Below, piece by piece: positions 55,138 to 62,738 of a stretch of 64,000 bases of DNA (within the stretch, counting starts at the first letter, position 1; every line of letters starts with the position of its first letter). The position numbers were made by a program, and so were the translations under genes. The stretch covers positions 100,934 to 164,933 of the forward strand of contig NZ_FOCX01000007.1 of NCBI RefSeq assembly GCF_900110215.1, in the 5' to 3' direction. This DNA is from Halorientalis persicus. GTDB taxonomy: Archaea; Halobacteriota; Halobacteria; Halobacteriales; Haloarculaceae. The notes beneath the pieces were generated by a model. It was given only the letters and a program-made list of their open reading frames with translations. It was not told the origin of the DNA and did no database searches.

Positions 55138-56070
55138 ATGACACTCGCCATCCGAGCCCGGAATCTCGTCAAGGAGTACGACGACGTGCGGGCGCTCGAC
55201 GGCCTCGACATCTCGGTCGAGGCCGGGGAGTTTTTCGGCCTGCTCGGACCCAACGGCGCAGGCAAGACCACGTTCATCAACATCCTCGTCGGCCTGGCCA
55301 ACCGCACCGACGGCGAGGCGGCCGTGTTCGGTCACGACGTAAGCGACGAGTACCAGCAGGCCCGCGACGCCATCGGTCTCGCCCCACAGGAGTACAACGT
55401 GGATCGGTTCTTCCCCATCCAGGAAGTGCTGGAACACAAGGCCGGCTACCACGGCATCCCCGCGGGCGAGGCCACTCGACGGGCCGAGGAGGCGCTCAAA
55501 ACCGTCGGGATCTACGAGAAACGCGACACGCGCTTCGACTGGCTCTCCGGCGGCATGAAACGCCGGTTCATGCTCGCGCGAGCCCTGGTGTCCGATCCCG
55601 ATCTGTTGATCCTCGACGAGCCGACCGCCGGCGTGGACGTGCAGTTGCGCCGGGACCTCTGGGACGTCATCAACCGCATGAACGACGCCGGGACCACCAT
55701 TCTGCTCACCACCCACTACATCGAGGAGGCCGAACGCCTCTGTGACCGCGTGGCGATCATGGACGAGGGCCGCAAGGTCGAGGAGGCCAGTCCCGACGAA
55801 CTCATGGACCGGGGCACCGACCGAATCACCGTCACCCTGCGCTCGACGCCCGCGACCGCGCCCGAACTGGACCTGTCCGACGTTCACGACGCCCGGATCG
55901 AAGACGGCGACCTCGTCGTGACCGCCGCCCGCGGGAGTTCCGTGGTCCCCGACCTGCTCCGCCAGCTGGAGGCGGGGGACTACACCGTCACCGAAGTCGA
56001 CATCGAACGTGCGTCGCTCGAAGAGGTGTTCGTCGACATGACTCGCACCGAGAGCGCGGTGGAGGCATGA
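55138..56070 (+). CDS. ABC-2 type exporter ATP-binding protein
   Basis: This 310-residue ABC ATPase has Walker A 'GPNGAGKTT' (about 40-48), the signature 'LSGGMKRRFMLARA' (about 140) and Walker B 'LLILDEPTAGVD' (about 158), with a switch histidine in 'LLTTHYIEEAE'. A C-terminal regulatory strand region is as in DrrA/NatA-type exporters of drugs, sodium or polysaccharides. Its stop overlaps the permease start by four bases. The permease is interrupted by a mobile element, so the ATPase probably has no full partner in this strain. Confidence 0.92.
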   Translation: MTLAIRARNLVKEYDDVRALDGLDISVEAGEFFGLLGPNGAGKTTFINILVGLANRTDGEAAVFGHDVSDEYQQARDAIGLAPQEYNVDRFFPIQEVLEHKAGYHGIPAGEATRRAEEALKTVGIYEKRDTRFDWLSGGMKRRFMLARALVSDPDLLILDEPTAGVDVQLRRDLWDVINRMNDAGTTILLTTHYIEEAERLCDRVAIMDEGRKVEEASPDELMDRGTDRITVTLRSTPATAPELDLSDVHDARIEDGDLVVTAARGSSVVPDLLRQLEAGDYTVTEVDIERASLEEVFVDMTRTESAVEA

Positions 56071-56459
56071 GCGGGAACGACGACGGCGTCGGCGTGGCGA
56101 GCGACGGCGGGGTAACGGCGGGTGAATCGACTGCCAGCCCTGGCGTCCTCGACCGCCTGCTCCCGACCGGCTTCCGAACGCTGTTCCACCGGGAAGTGTT
56201 GCGGTTCGTCCGTCGCCCGCGGAACACGTTCCTTCCGCCGGCGATCACGAACGTCCTCTACTTCTCGGTGTTCGGCGTCATCCTCGGGGGTCGGATCGAC
56301 TCGTTCGTCCTCGATGGTCGGGAGATCGAGTACATCGCCTTCATCCTCCCCGGCCTCATCGTTCTGGGTGCCATCTCGAACGCCTTCGAGAACGCCTCGT
56401 TCTCGATCTTCCACGGCAGATGGAACGAGTACGTCCAAGGATATGATACTCAAGATTGA
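56067..56459 (+). pseudogene. ABC-2 permease, N-terminal piece (interrupted)
   Basis: The intact part gives an amphipathic 'DRLLPTGFRTLFHREVLRFV' entry helix and two to three membrane helices ('FLPPAITNVLYFSVFGVILGG', 'YIAFILPGLIVLGAISNAF'). It runs up to 'WNEYV' at the repeat 56422-56437. After the repeat the frame enters the element ('QGYDTQD') and stops at 56459. The missing C-terminal half is found at 59126-59635 in the matching phase. The protein as it stands lacks about half of its helices. Confidence 0.85.
56422..56437. repeat. attL of the mini-element
   Basis: GGAACGAGTACGTCCA matches 59127-59142 in 15 of 16 bases. It encodes the conserved 'NEY' of the permease and marks the left boundary of the inserted DNA. 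Confidence 0.8.
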
Positions 56460-56794
56460 TTCAATAATTCACCTCTGAGGGTTGCGCTCGCTTCGATTTT
56501 GAGAGTCTGCAAATCTCTTAGCAAACTGATTCCATGAACCAAATAACTCATAGTAATAGCACCCCAGTTGTTACATGAGGAGATTTCTGTGCGCGTTAGT
56601 TTGGTAAGTCGGCTCGCATTGTGGGGTGGATTTGACCAGATTTTAATTCCTACGTCGGAAATAACCCACCCGGCCGTTGTGGGAAGAGAGATTTTACACC
56701 AGCCAATCTAAGGCATCTAATAGCGCCAGTGAAGCCACACACAACGTCCCGAGTGGGTAACATCGTATCAAAACCAAACCGCTTAGAGTGCCGT
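56460..56794. other. Noncoding left part of the mini-element
   Basis: This is AT-rich DNA with no ORF of convincing codon use. A short minus-strand frame at 56650-56853 overlaps the next gene and is not accepted. It may hold recombinase accessory sites. Confidence 0.4.
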
Positions 56795-57067
56795 CTATTG
56801 GCTCTTAGATAACACTGCGCGGGCCGACTTTTCGAGTGCATCAGCAACGCCAAGCATTTCCGAGTCGCCTACCTCTCGGGCGTTCTCTCGGAGTTGTTGG
56901 AGTTCTGCGGCGATTTCTGACGCTTGTTGCCGGTCTATCTCGTCATTACGCCGGGCGTCATACAAGTGTTGTGCAACGTCCAGCAGGGTCCACATTTCCC
57001 CACCGACATTGATCGGGATTTCTGCCTGCGTTTCCGTAAGACCGAGTTGTTCTCTGGTGCGGGTCAC
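56795..57067 (-). CDS. Small element-encoded protein of unknown function
   Basis: This 90-residue acidic, helical protein begins 'MTRTREQLGLTETQAEIPIN'. 'DVAQHLYDARRNDEIDRQQA' and 'AAELQQLRENAREVGDSEML' look like coiled helices. There is no membrane segment or DNA-binding motif that I recognise. It lies inside the mini-element, on the same strand as the recombinase but separated by 0.5 kb. It could be a small regulator or accessory factor. Confidence 0.6.
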   Translation of the reverse strand: MTRTREQLGLTETQAEIPINVGGEMWTLLDVAQHLYDARRNDEIDRQQASEIAAELQQLRENAREVGDSEMLGVADALEKSARAVLSKSQ

Positions 57068-57563
57068 AACGGTGAGTGCGCCGGCTACGTCTTGAGTGTA
57101 AGGACGGGAGTGTCGGGGATTGAGTCTTTGCTATGAAGGGGGAATATACACTTAAACGGCCCCGGTTTAGAGCCTGAGACTGCGGATAACGGCGTTTTTT
57201 CTCCAATCCACTTGTTATACTTGATTACGCACATACGCACACGAGCGTGTTGCGCGCGATGGTGGTTAATTACCTTTCAAACCGCGCGGTCGGGGTCGTT
57301 CTTCTCGCGTTCAACCCTACGGATGAATAAGACTTGAACAAAGCGAAGTCGGGAACGTGGATTCCGGGCCGAAACTCCCGGGGTTGCACTACGGAATGAG
57401 GGTCAAGTCGGGATTGAATCCGGGAAGCGGGGGGCGGGCGGATCGAACCCGGCCTTCCCGCGTTCAAACTTGGGGGTGAGAACAGTCATGTTGACGGCCG
57501 TCTGTGCCGACCGTCTGCGTTGCGGTGTGTCGCCTCACGGCCGTCGTTGCGAAAGTTCAGAGG
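57068..57563. other. Structured noncoding region of the mini-element
   Basis: No gene is seen in 496 bases. Features include an inverted repeat CGGGAAG (57421-57427) / CTTCCCG (57454-57460) and the pair ATTCCG (57361-57366) / CGGAAT (57392-57397) around a near-palindrome AACTCCCGGGGTT. The stretch is more GC-rich than the flanking element genes. An origin, an excision regulator site or an untranslated RNA are all possible. Confidence 0.4.
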
Positions 57564-58559
57564 TTAAGGTACAAATCCTCTGGATGCTTCTTTCGCTTCT
57601 TCTTTTGACTGTTGGAGGTAGATAAGAGTAGTATCGAGTTCTTCATGTCCAAGAAGAGATTGTAGTGTACGTATGTCAACATCTTCAGCAGTCTTTAATG
57701 TTCTCATAGCATATGAGTGTCTTAGCGTATGAGCAGTCACTTTATGGAGTTTCCGACCGTCTGAATATTCAGCAATAGTTTCTTGAAGACCGGCGTTTTC
57801 AGCCGCCTTTTTTACCACTTTGCCGATGTAATCCGCAGAGATATGTTCGTTGTTGTTGGTTGGGAAGAGATAGTCAGACTCGGAAGCGTAGGTCATGCTA
57901 TCTCGGTCGTGGTCAATCCAACGGTCAAGCTGAAATCCGAGATAATCTTGCTTATAGGCAATATGACGCCCCTCTGGGGATTTTCGAGGAGGGATGTATA
58001 CTGAGCGGTCGGTTCTATCAATATGTTTGATTTTCGCTTTTGCTAATTCTCCCCGGCGGAAGCCAATGTGATACAGTAGTTTGATAATTAGTTCGTTACG
58101 TAAGCGAGGTGCTGGGACGTTTTCAACGAGTTTTTCCACTTCCTCGGATTCGAGATATGGGTATTCATCCTTCTCGGAGTCTTTTAGACCGGTTTTCTTT
58201 TTGGTATCTCCCCGGAGAAGCTTCTTATCATCTTTATCGAATCCATCATAAGGATTCTCGGGAACTTCAGGAATGTCAAGATAATCTGGAAATTTCTTTG
58301 CATCCTGATAGAATTTGGAAATGGCCGATACTCGTTGGCTGATCGTCGTGGGGGCCATATCTTGGTATACTAACTCTTCGGCGAAGAGGCGAAGGTCGTC
58401 ATATTCGGCTTCCCATACGGTTTTATTCCCGTTTTTAGCTAACCAATTCCGCCAGTTTCGAACGTGTCGGACATATCGGTCGGCGGTACTCTCTGCCGCT
58501 TCTCCCGGCCCCATCCGGCGTTTCTTGAACCGTTCGAGAATTTCGTCAAATTCCATCAT
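57564..58559 (-). CDS. Tyrosine recombinase (integrase) of the mini-element
   Basis: This 331-residue XerC/D-like enzyme has an N-terminal SAM-like core-binding domain (about 1-115) and a catalytic domain. Visible catalytic residues are the first Arg in 'HIGFRRGEL' (about 180), HxxR in 'HTLRHSYA' (about 285), a second His in 'LLGHEEL' and the Tyr nucleophile in 'TTLIYLQ' near 316. It looks intact. Its ATG overlaps the stop of the upstream regulator by four bases. Codon use is AT-richer than in the host. It should act on the 16-base repeats. Confidence 0.9.
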   Translation of the reverse strand: MMEFDEILERFKKRRMGPGEAAESTADRYVRHVRNWRNWLAKNGNKTVWEAEYDDLRLFAEELVYQDMAPTTISQRVSAISKFYQDAKKFPDYLDIPEVPENPYDGFDKDDKKLLRGDTKKKTGLKDSEKDEYPYLESEEVEKLVENVPAPRLRNELIIKLLYHIGFRRGELAKAKIKHIDRTDRSVYIPPRKSPEGRHIAYKQDYLGFQLDRWIDHDRDSMTYASESDYLFPTNNNEHISADYIGKVVKKAAENAGLQETIAEYSDGRKLHKVTAHTLRHSYAMRTLKTAEDVDIRTLQSLLGHEELDTTLIYLQQSKEEAKEASRGFVP

Positions 58560-59074
58560 TCGTCACCCTCACGAGTGTAAAACTGCTGTCCATCGATATT
58601 TGCGGCCACTTTGACCATGCCCGTTTGCTCTTCTAAGCGGCTTAGAGCATGGCTTACTTTCTCTCTGTCGGCACCAATTTCCTCTGCTATCTCCCGGGCC
58701 GAAGCGCTCTCACCCTCTGGCAATTCATCAAATATCTGTTGTTTCAAGTCGGCTTGTGCGGAAGCGGTCACTTCCCGTTCAACAGCCGTCAGACGGGAAT
58801 CTAAGTCCGATAGCGTGCTTTCCATGTTCTCAAGGGTGTCTGTTATCTGTTCCAACGCTTCTGTATGAGCTTCCGTCTGTGCCGTCTGTTGCGTCTCGCG
58901 GCCGTTCGGTGCGGTGGCCGCGCCTGCTGAATCTGAAAGTTCGTGAGTAACGCTCTGGCGGATTAGGTGGGAGAGACTGCTGTATTCCGTGGATTCTTCA
59001 ACGGCGTTATCCCATTCTTCTTTCTGTTCTTCCGAAACCACCAGATTCACTCGTTTATCGTTGTCTTCCGACAT
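58556..59074 (-). CDS. RHH/coiled-coil/winged-helix regulator paired with the integrase
   Basis: This 172-residue protein has an N-terminal ribbon-helix-helix-like part ('KRVNLVVSEEQKEEWDNAVE', 'SSLSHLIRQSVTHEL'). A middle coiled coil follows ('LEQITDTLENMESTLSDLDS'), then a C-terminal winged helix ('GESASAREIAEEIGADREKV', 'SHALSRLEEQTGMVKV'). Two DNA-binding ends joined by a dimerising rod suggest it bridges sites at the element end, as a repressor or recombination directionality factor. The start lies 53 bases from attR. The four-base overlap couples it to the integrase. Confidence 0.75.
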   Translation of the reverse strand: MSEDNDKRVNLVVSEEQKEEWDNAVEESTEYSSLSHLIRQSVTHELSDSAGAATAPNGRETQQTAQTEAHTEALEQITDTLENMESTLSDLDSRLTAVEREVTASAQADLKQQIFDELPEGESASAREIAEEIGADREKVSHALSRLEEQTGMVKVAANIDGQQFYTREGDE

Positions 59075-59125
59075 TACACTTAGACTGTTGGCCGGGTGTT
59101 GAATAAAACTTGTGCAAAATAGCGC

Positions 59126-59635
59126 CGGAACGAGTACATCCACGAGGTACTGACCTCGCCGCTGCCCTACACGTCGATGGTGCTGGCCTACATCCTCTCG
59201 TCGGCACTGCGCGGGCTCGTCGTCGGGATCATCATCGGCCTCATCGGCCTGCTCTTTACCAGTGTCCCGGTTGCGCGCCCGCTCTATCTGGTCGCGTTCA
59301 TGCTCGTCATCTGCCTGCTGTTTGCGAGTTTCGGCGTCGTCGGCGGTCTCTGGGCGCGGGACTTCGACTATTTGACCGTCCTCAATCAGTTCATCCTCCG
59401 CCCGCTGGTCTTTTTCGGCGGCGTCTTCTACTCGCTGGACGCGCTGGACGGCCTGGCCTACACCGTCTCGCTGTTCAACCCGATGGTGTACATGGTCAAC
59501 GGCGTGCGCTACGGCTTCTTCGGCGCGGCCGAACTCCCGCCCAACGAGTCCCTGGCCGTTCTCTCGGCGCTGACCCTGGCCGTCGTCGCCCTCGACGTGG
59601 AACTGTTCCGCCGCGGCTACGGGCTGGTCGACTGA
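59126..59635 (+). pseudogene. ABC-2 permease, C-terminal piece (interrupted)
   Basis: From 'RNEYIHEVLTSPLPYTS' onward this is the second half of the exporter permease, with four hydrophobic segments ('GLVVGIIIGLIGLLFTSV', 'LVAFMLVICLLFASFGVVGG', and two more) ending 'FRRGYGLVD'. It has lost its own start; ATG 59177 could begin a 152-residue remnant. The codon phase equals that of the N-terminal piece at the repeat, so excision would restore a full permease of about 296 residues. Confidence 0.85.
59127..59142. repeat. attR of the mini-element
   Basis: GGAACGAGTACATCCA differs from attL only at one base (A for G), changing a Val codon to Ile in the permease. It marks the right boundary of the insertion. 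Confidence 0.8.
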
Positions 59636-59689
59636 TCGGCAGGGTGCCGCAAGCTGAACCGTTTTGGGTCGCCAGCCCCACTCTCCTCT

Positions 59690-60001
59690 GTGTCCGAACT
59701 CGAACCCGACACGCTGTTGCCCAGCGACCGGATGCAGAGTCAAGCCCTCGACGGCGAGGTGACCCAGATCCACCGCGGCCAGCAATACGCCGAGGAAGGC
59801 GACACCTTCCAGATAGAAGGCACCACCTTCGAGGTCGTCGCTGTCGAGGACCGCACCCTGGGCGACATGACCGACGAAGACGCCCAGGCTGAGGGTGCAC
59901 GCGACCTCGAACACTACAAGCAGATCCTCGAACGCGCCCACGACAACTTCGAGTGGGACGACGATTCCGACATCGTGATGCACCGCTTCGAGAAGCAGTA
60001 G
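59690..60001 (+). CDS. ASCH-domain-like small protein
   Basis: This 103-residue protein has GTG start 59690 ('SELEPDTLLPSDRMQSQALD'). The core 'VTQIHRGQQYAEEGDTFQIEG' and 'FEVVAVEDRTLGDMTDEDA' fit the ASCH/PUA-like beta-barrel that binds RNA or nucleotides. It is acidic and ends with 'DIVMHRFEKQ'. It lies directly after the split permease gene (54 bases) and before the convergent P450. Role unknown, perhaps linked to RNA. Confidence 0.75.
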   Translation: MSELEPDTLLPSDRMQSQALDGEVTQIHRGQQYAEEGDTFQIEGTTFEVVAVEDRTLGDMTDEDAQAEGARDLEHYKQILERAHDNFEWDDDSDIVMHRFEKQ

Positions 60002-61417
60002 TCAGCGCTCGGTCACCAGGAACTCCTGTCCGGGTTCCATCCGGAGGGTCATCTCCGGCGAGACCGGGGGCTCGCCGTCGGCGTCGTTCTCACCCAGCCA
60101 GCCCAGGTCGTACTGTCGCCCGATGGTCGCCAGCGTCAGTTTCGCTTCCAGCAGGGCGAACTGCCGGCCGATGCAGATGCGCGGGCCACCGCCGAACGGC
60201 GCGTACGCGAAGTCGTGGAGGTCCGAGCGGAGGTCCCCGTCCCACCGCGAGGGGCGGAAGGTCTCGGGGTCGTCGAAAAAGCGCGAGTCCCGGTGGATGT
60301 GCCGGATCCCGACCAGCACCCGCTCGTCGGCAGGGATCCGGTGGCCGTCGAAGACCACGTCGGTCGTCGTCTCGCGGGGCAACGAGTGGACGGGCGGGTA
60401 GAGCCTGAGCGTCTCGGTGATCACCCGCTCGGTCACGTCCAGTTCGGCTAGATCGTCGAGCGTCGGCGGGCCGTCGAGCGCGTCGACCTCCGCGTGGAAC
60501 CGCTCGCGAATCTCGGGGTTGTTCGCCAGCGCCCAGAAGCTGAAGGTGAGCGTCGTCGTCGTCGTGTCGTGGCCGGCGAAGATCATCGTCACCATCTGAT
60601 CGCGCAGTCGCTCGTCGGACAGCATCGCCGAGTCGCCGCCGGCCTCGCGAATCCCCACCAGCAGGGAGAGCAGGTCCTCCGCGTCGGCGGGATCGGTCGG
60701 CGCGGCCCCCCGCTTCGCGTCGAGCAATCGGTCCGCTTCCGCACGAAGGGTCTCCTGTGCGGCCCGGAACCGCCGCCGGGACGGCGTCGGTACCCATTCG
60801 GGCAGGAAGTAGGAGGTCGGCTTGAACCAGCCGTGAAGGTCCTCTGCGCTCCGCCTGATCTCCCTATCGCCGCCGAGCGCCAGCTCGCGCCCAAGCACCG
60901 TCGCGAAGAGGACGTCGAGCGCCAGGTCCGTGAACTCCGCCTGAAGGTTCAGCCGGTCGCCGTCCGCCCACCGGTCGATCCGCCGGCGGATCGTCTCGAC
61001 CATGCCGTCGGCGTAGCCCATCACACTGTCGCGGGTGAAAAGCGGCTGCAACACGTCGCGTTGCTGTCGCCACTCCTCACCCTCGACCGTCAGCAACCCC
61101 TCGCCGAAGGCGATCCGGAAGTCCTCGGTCTTGCGGAACTTCTCGCGCTCGGTGAGCAGAATACGCTTCGCGTGGTCGGGATGCCCCACCCCGTAGATGT
61201 CTCCGTTCCCCAGCAGGTTCATCCGCACCACGTCCCGCGTCGCCAGCGCCTCCTCCGCGAACGCCAGCGGCTCGCGCATCTGGTGGACGAAGTGCAACCA
61301 CGGCGGCCCGCAGTTGGGCGGGTACGGCGCGAGCGGCGCGTCGGCGGCACGTTCCGGTGTCGTCGCGCCATCGGTTCCACCGGCCGGCCGCTCCCCCTGA
61401 TCGGCGTCGGATGCCAT
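60002..61417 (-). CDS. Cytochrome P450
   Basis: This 471-residue P450 has the I-helix 'AGHDTTTTT' (about 280), the K-helix ExxR in 'ETLRLYPP' (about 337), and the heme loop 'FGGGPRICIG' with the cysteine thiolate near 417. An acidic N-terminal extension precedes the fold and no membrane anchor is present, so it is probably soluble. It would hydroxylate a hydrophobic substrate with partners not encoded here. ATG 61417 is the first start in the coding part; an upstream Arg/Pro-rich frame is discarded. Confidence 0.92.
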   Translation of the reverse strand: MASDADQGERPAGGTDGATTPERAADAPLAPYPPNCGPPWLHFVHQMREPLAFAEEALATRDVVRMNLLGNGDIYGVGHPDHAKRILLTEREKFRKTEDFRIAFGEGLLTVEGEEWRQQRDVLQPLFTRDSVMGYADGMVETIRRRIDRWADGDRLNLQAEFTDLALDVLFATVLGRELALGGDREIRRSAEDLHGWFKPTSYFLPEWVPTPSRRRFRAAQETLRAEADRLLDAKRGAAPTDPADAEDLLSLLVGIREAGGDSAMLSDERLRDQMVTMIFAGHDTTTTTLTFSFWALANNPEIRERFHAEVDALDGPPTLDDLAELDVTERVITETLRLYPPVHSLPRETTTDVVFDGHRIPADERVLVGIRHIHRDSRFFDDPETFRPSRWDGDLRSDLHDFAYAPFGGGPRICIGRQFALLEAKLTLATIGRQYDLGWLGENDADGEPPVSPEMTLRMEPGQEFLVTER

Positions 61418-61538
61418 GCTTGCAACTGTGAACGCCGGGGAAAGTAAGTGCGGTGTCTGGGATCGGTCCACGGACAGGTCAGTCGCTGGGCGGGACGTGC
61501 ATCGAGCCCGGGAGTCGGCCGCAGGGCGATCAGGGCGA

Positions 61539-62093
61539 TCAGGCCGAGCAGTCCTGCCGGCAGGAGACGTGCAGCACGTACCCGTCGACGGCCTCGGGCG
61601 ACTTGGAGTAGGCACCCGAGAACTCCCAGACGTCGCCCTGTTGCATCAGCTTCGTCGTCTCGTAGTAGCTGAGACGCTCGCCCGCGTCGTCGAGGAACTC
61701 GTAGGCGATCTGGACGTTGACGTACACGTCGGCCGTGAGCTCCAGCCGACCCTGGACGTCGTACGCCTCGTCGTAGTCGCTGCGTGAATCCTCCTCGCGG
61801 TCTCGGATGACGTGTCCGTACTCCAGGATCTCGAGGCCCAGTCCCTCGTCCATCCGGATCTCCCCGTCGGGGTCGCCGTCGATATCGGTCGAGTCGCCCA
61901 TCGACCCGTCGTCGGTGGTCCCGGCGTCGGTCCCGGTAGCCGTCCCCTCGGCGGTCGCTCCGGTCCCGCCCTCCGTGTCGTCGCCGGCCGGTTCGTCGTC
62001 CGTCCCGTCGCCGCTCGTGCTATCGTCCGTACACCCCGCGAGACCGATGCTCGCGGCCCCCGCAACTGACAGTAACGCTTCTCGTCGTTTCAT
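61539..62093 (-). CDS. Lipoprotein of unknown function
   Basis: This 184-residue protein starts 'MKRREALLSVAGAASIGLAGC', with a Tat-like n-region and lipobox LAGC (Cys21). A long Thr/Asp/Gly/Glu linker (about 22-75) keeps a beta-rich domain ('RLELTADVYVNVQIAYEFLDD') away from the membrane. Two cysteines at the end ('VSCRQDCSA') may pair. It resembles FxLYD-like surface proteins but I do not assign a family. The 122 bases to the P450 start contain that gene's promoter. Confidence 0.75.
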   Translation of the reverse strand: MKRREALLSVAGAASIGLAGCTDDSTSGDGTDDEPAGDDTEGGTGATAEGTATGTDAGTTDDGSMGDSTDIDGDPDGEIRMDEGLGLEILEYGHVIRDREEDSRSDYDEAYDVQGRLELTADVYVNVQIAYEFLDDAGERLSYYETTKLMQQGDVWEFSGAYSKSPEAVDGYVLHVSCRQDCSA

Positions 62094-62610
62094 ATACAGG
62101 TCATTCGATTTATGTTATAAAGGTCTTTGGTTGCGTCGGATATTTGTGCCCGCCAGACCCGAACTCGCGTCGGCTCCGGGGCAGACACGGCGGTGTGCCG
62201 GCGAACACACCGGCGATGAAGCGAGCCGAAAGCTCGCGAGGGCGCCAGACGAAGTAAACAGTCGAGTGGACGCACCGGAAGACCCACTCCGTTCATCTTC
62301 CGAGCCCTCGCTCGGGCCCCTGACCCTCGTGCTTCACTCTCATAGCGCTGGCGCTCACCATGTTCGCGCAGTCGCCGTGAGAAGTTCAGTGGACTCGCTG
62401 TGAACGAGTCGACGTGCTGTTTGGCGAGCATCCGCCGAGCGCAGCGAGGCGGTTCACTTCTCGCGAACGGAGTGAGCGAGAAGGTCGTTTTTCCCCACGT
62501 TTTTGCGAGGTTCACGAGACGCTCCGCGTCTCGTGAGCAAACCAGCAATCGGAGATTGCTGGTGTGAGTGGTCGCGACTCCGTCGCGACCCGACGATGAA
62601 AAAGGTGGAG
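62094..62610. other. Hairpin-rich noncoding region before the tRNA-like sequence
   Basis: No gene with convincing codon use is seen. The stretch holds several inverted repeats: 62221-62226/62232-62237, 62457-62464/62476-62483, and the three perfect hairpins described at 62512-62590. It separates the chromosomal lipoprotein gene from the second accessory junction. Confidence 0.6.
62512..62590. repeat. Three consecutive perfect hairpins with TCC/GGA loops
   Basis: Stems are TCACGAGACGC (62512-62522, 11 bp, loop TCC), CCAGCAATC (62542-62550, 9 bp, loop GGA) and GGTCGCGAC (62570-62578, 9 bp, loop TCC). All arms pair perfectly. The stem sequences are unrelated, but each loop is TCC or its complement. 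Confidence 0.75.
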
Positions 62611-62707
62611 TGGACTCGCTGGGATTTGAACCCAGGGCCTCTTGCGCCTCCGTTTCACTCCGGCGCGCCGCATCGGAAGGACGGGCGTTACCACTGCACC
62701 CGAGCCG
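62611..62707 (-). tRNA. Degenerate tRNA-Ala-like sequence, probable integration site
   Basis: On the minus strand the 3' part is tRNA-like: T-stem/loop CTGGG-TTCAAAT-CCCAG followed by CGAGTCC and discriminator A, as in haloarchaeal tRNA-Ala with its G3:U70 pair. The 5' end gives GGCTCG pairing at six of seven acceptor positions and a D-loop-like AGTGGTAA. The middle (about 62645-62680) does not form a normal anticodon arm, and the first acceptor pair is C-C. It is therefore probably not a working tRNA but an attachment-site remnant next to the integrase. Confidence 0.4.
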
Positions 62708-62738
62708 TCTGGTTGGTGGTCACTCGAAACGACCAACC

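Larger units (their letters stand above)
56422..59142. mobile_element. 2.7-kb integrative mini-element within an ABC permease gene
   Basis: The element is bounded by a 16-base direct repeat. It has clearly lower GC than its surroundings and contains a tyrosine recombinase, a regulator overlapping it, a small ORF and about 0.5 kb of noncoding DNA. Recombination of the repeats removes 2705 bases and restores the permease frame (second codon position on both sides). No replication gene, transposase or capsid gene is present, so it is either a satellite integrative element or a remnant. Precise excision is inferred, not shown. Confidence 0.82.

Noticed and set aside
56650..56853. 67-codon minus-strand frame in the mini-element
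   Set aside because: It overlaps the better-supported 90-residue gene at 56795 and has no recognisable pattern.
57428..57460. GGGTTCGATCC on the minus strand, like a tRNA T-loop
   Set aside because: The T-stem has a mismatch and no acceptor, D-arm or anticodon arm can be built around it. It is part of the CGGGAAG/CTTCCCG inverted repeat.
62568..62738. N-terminal extension of the integrase frame through the tRNA-like sequence
   Set aside because: The extra residues come from translating the tRNA-like DNA antisense. ATG 62739 begins recognisable integrase sequence.
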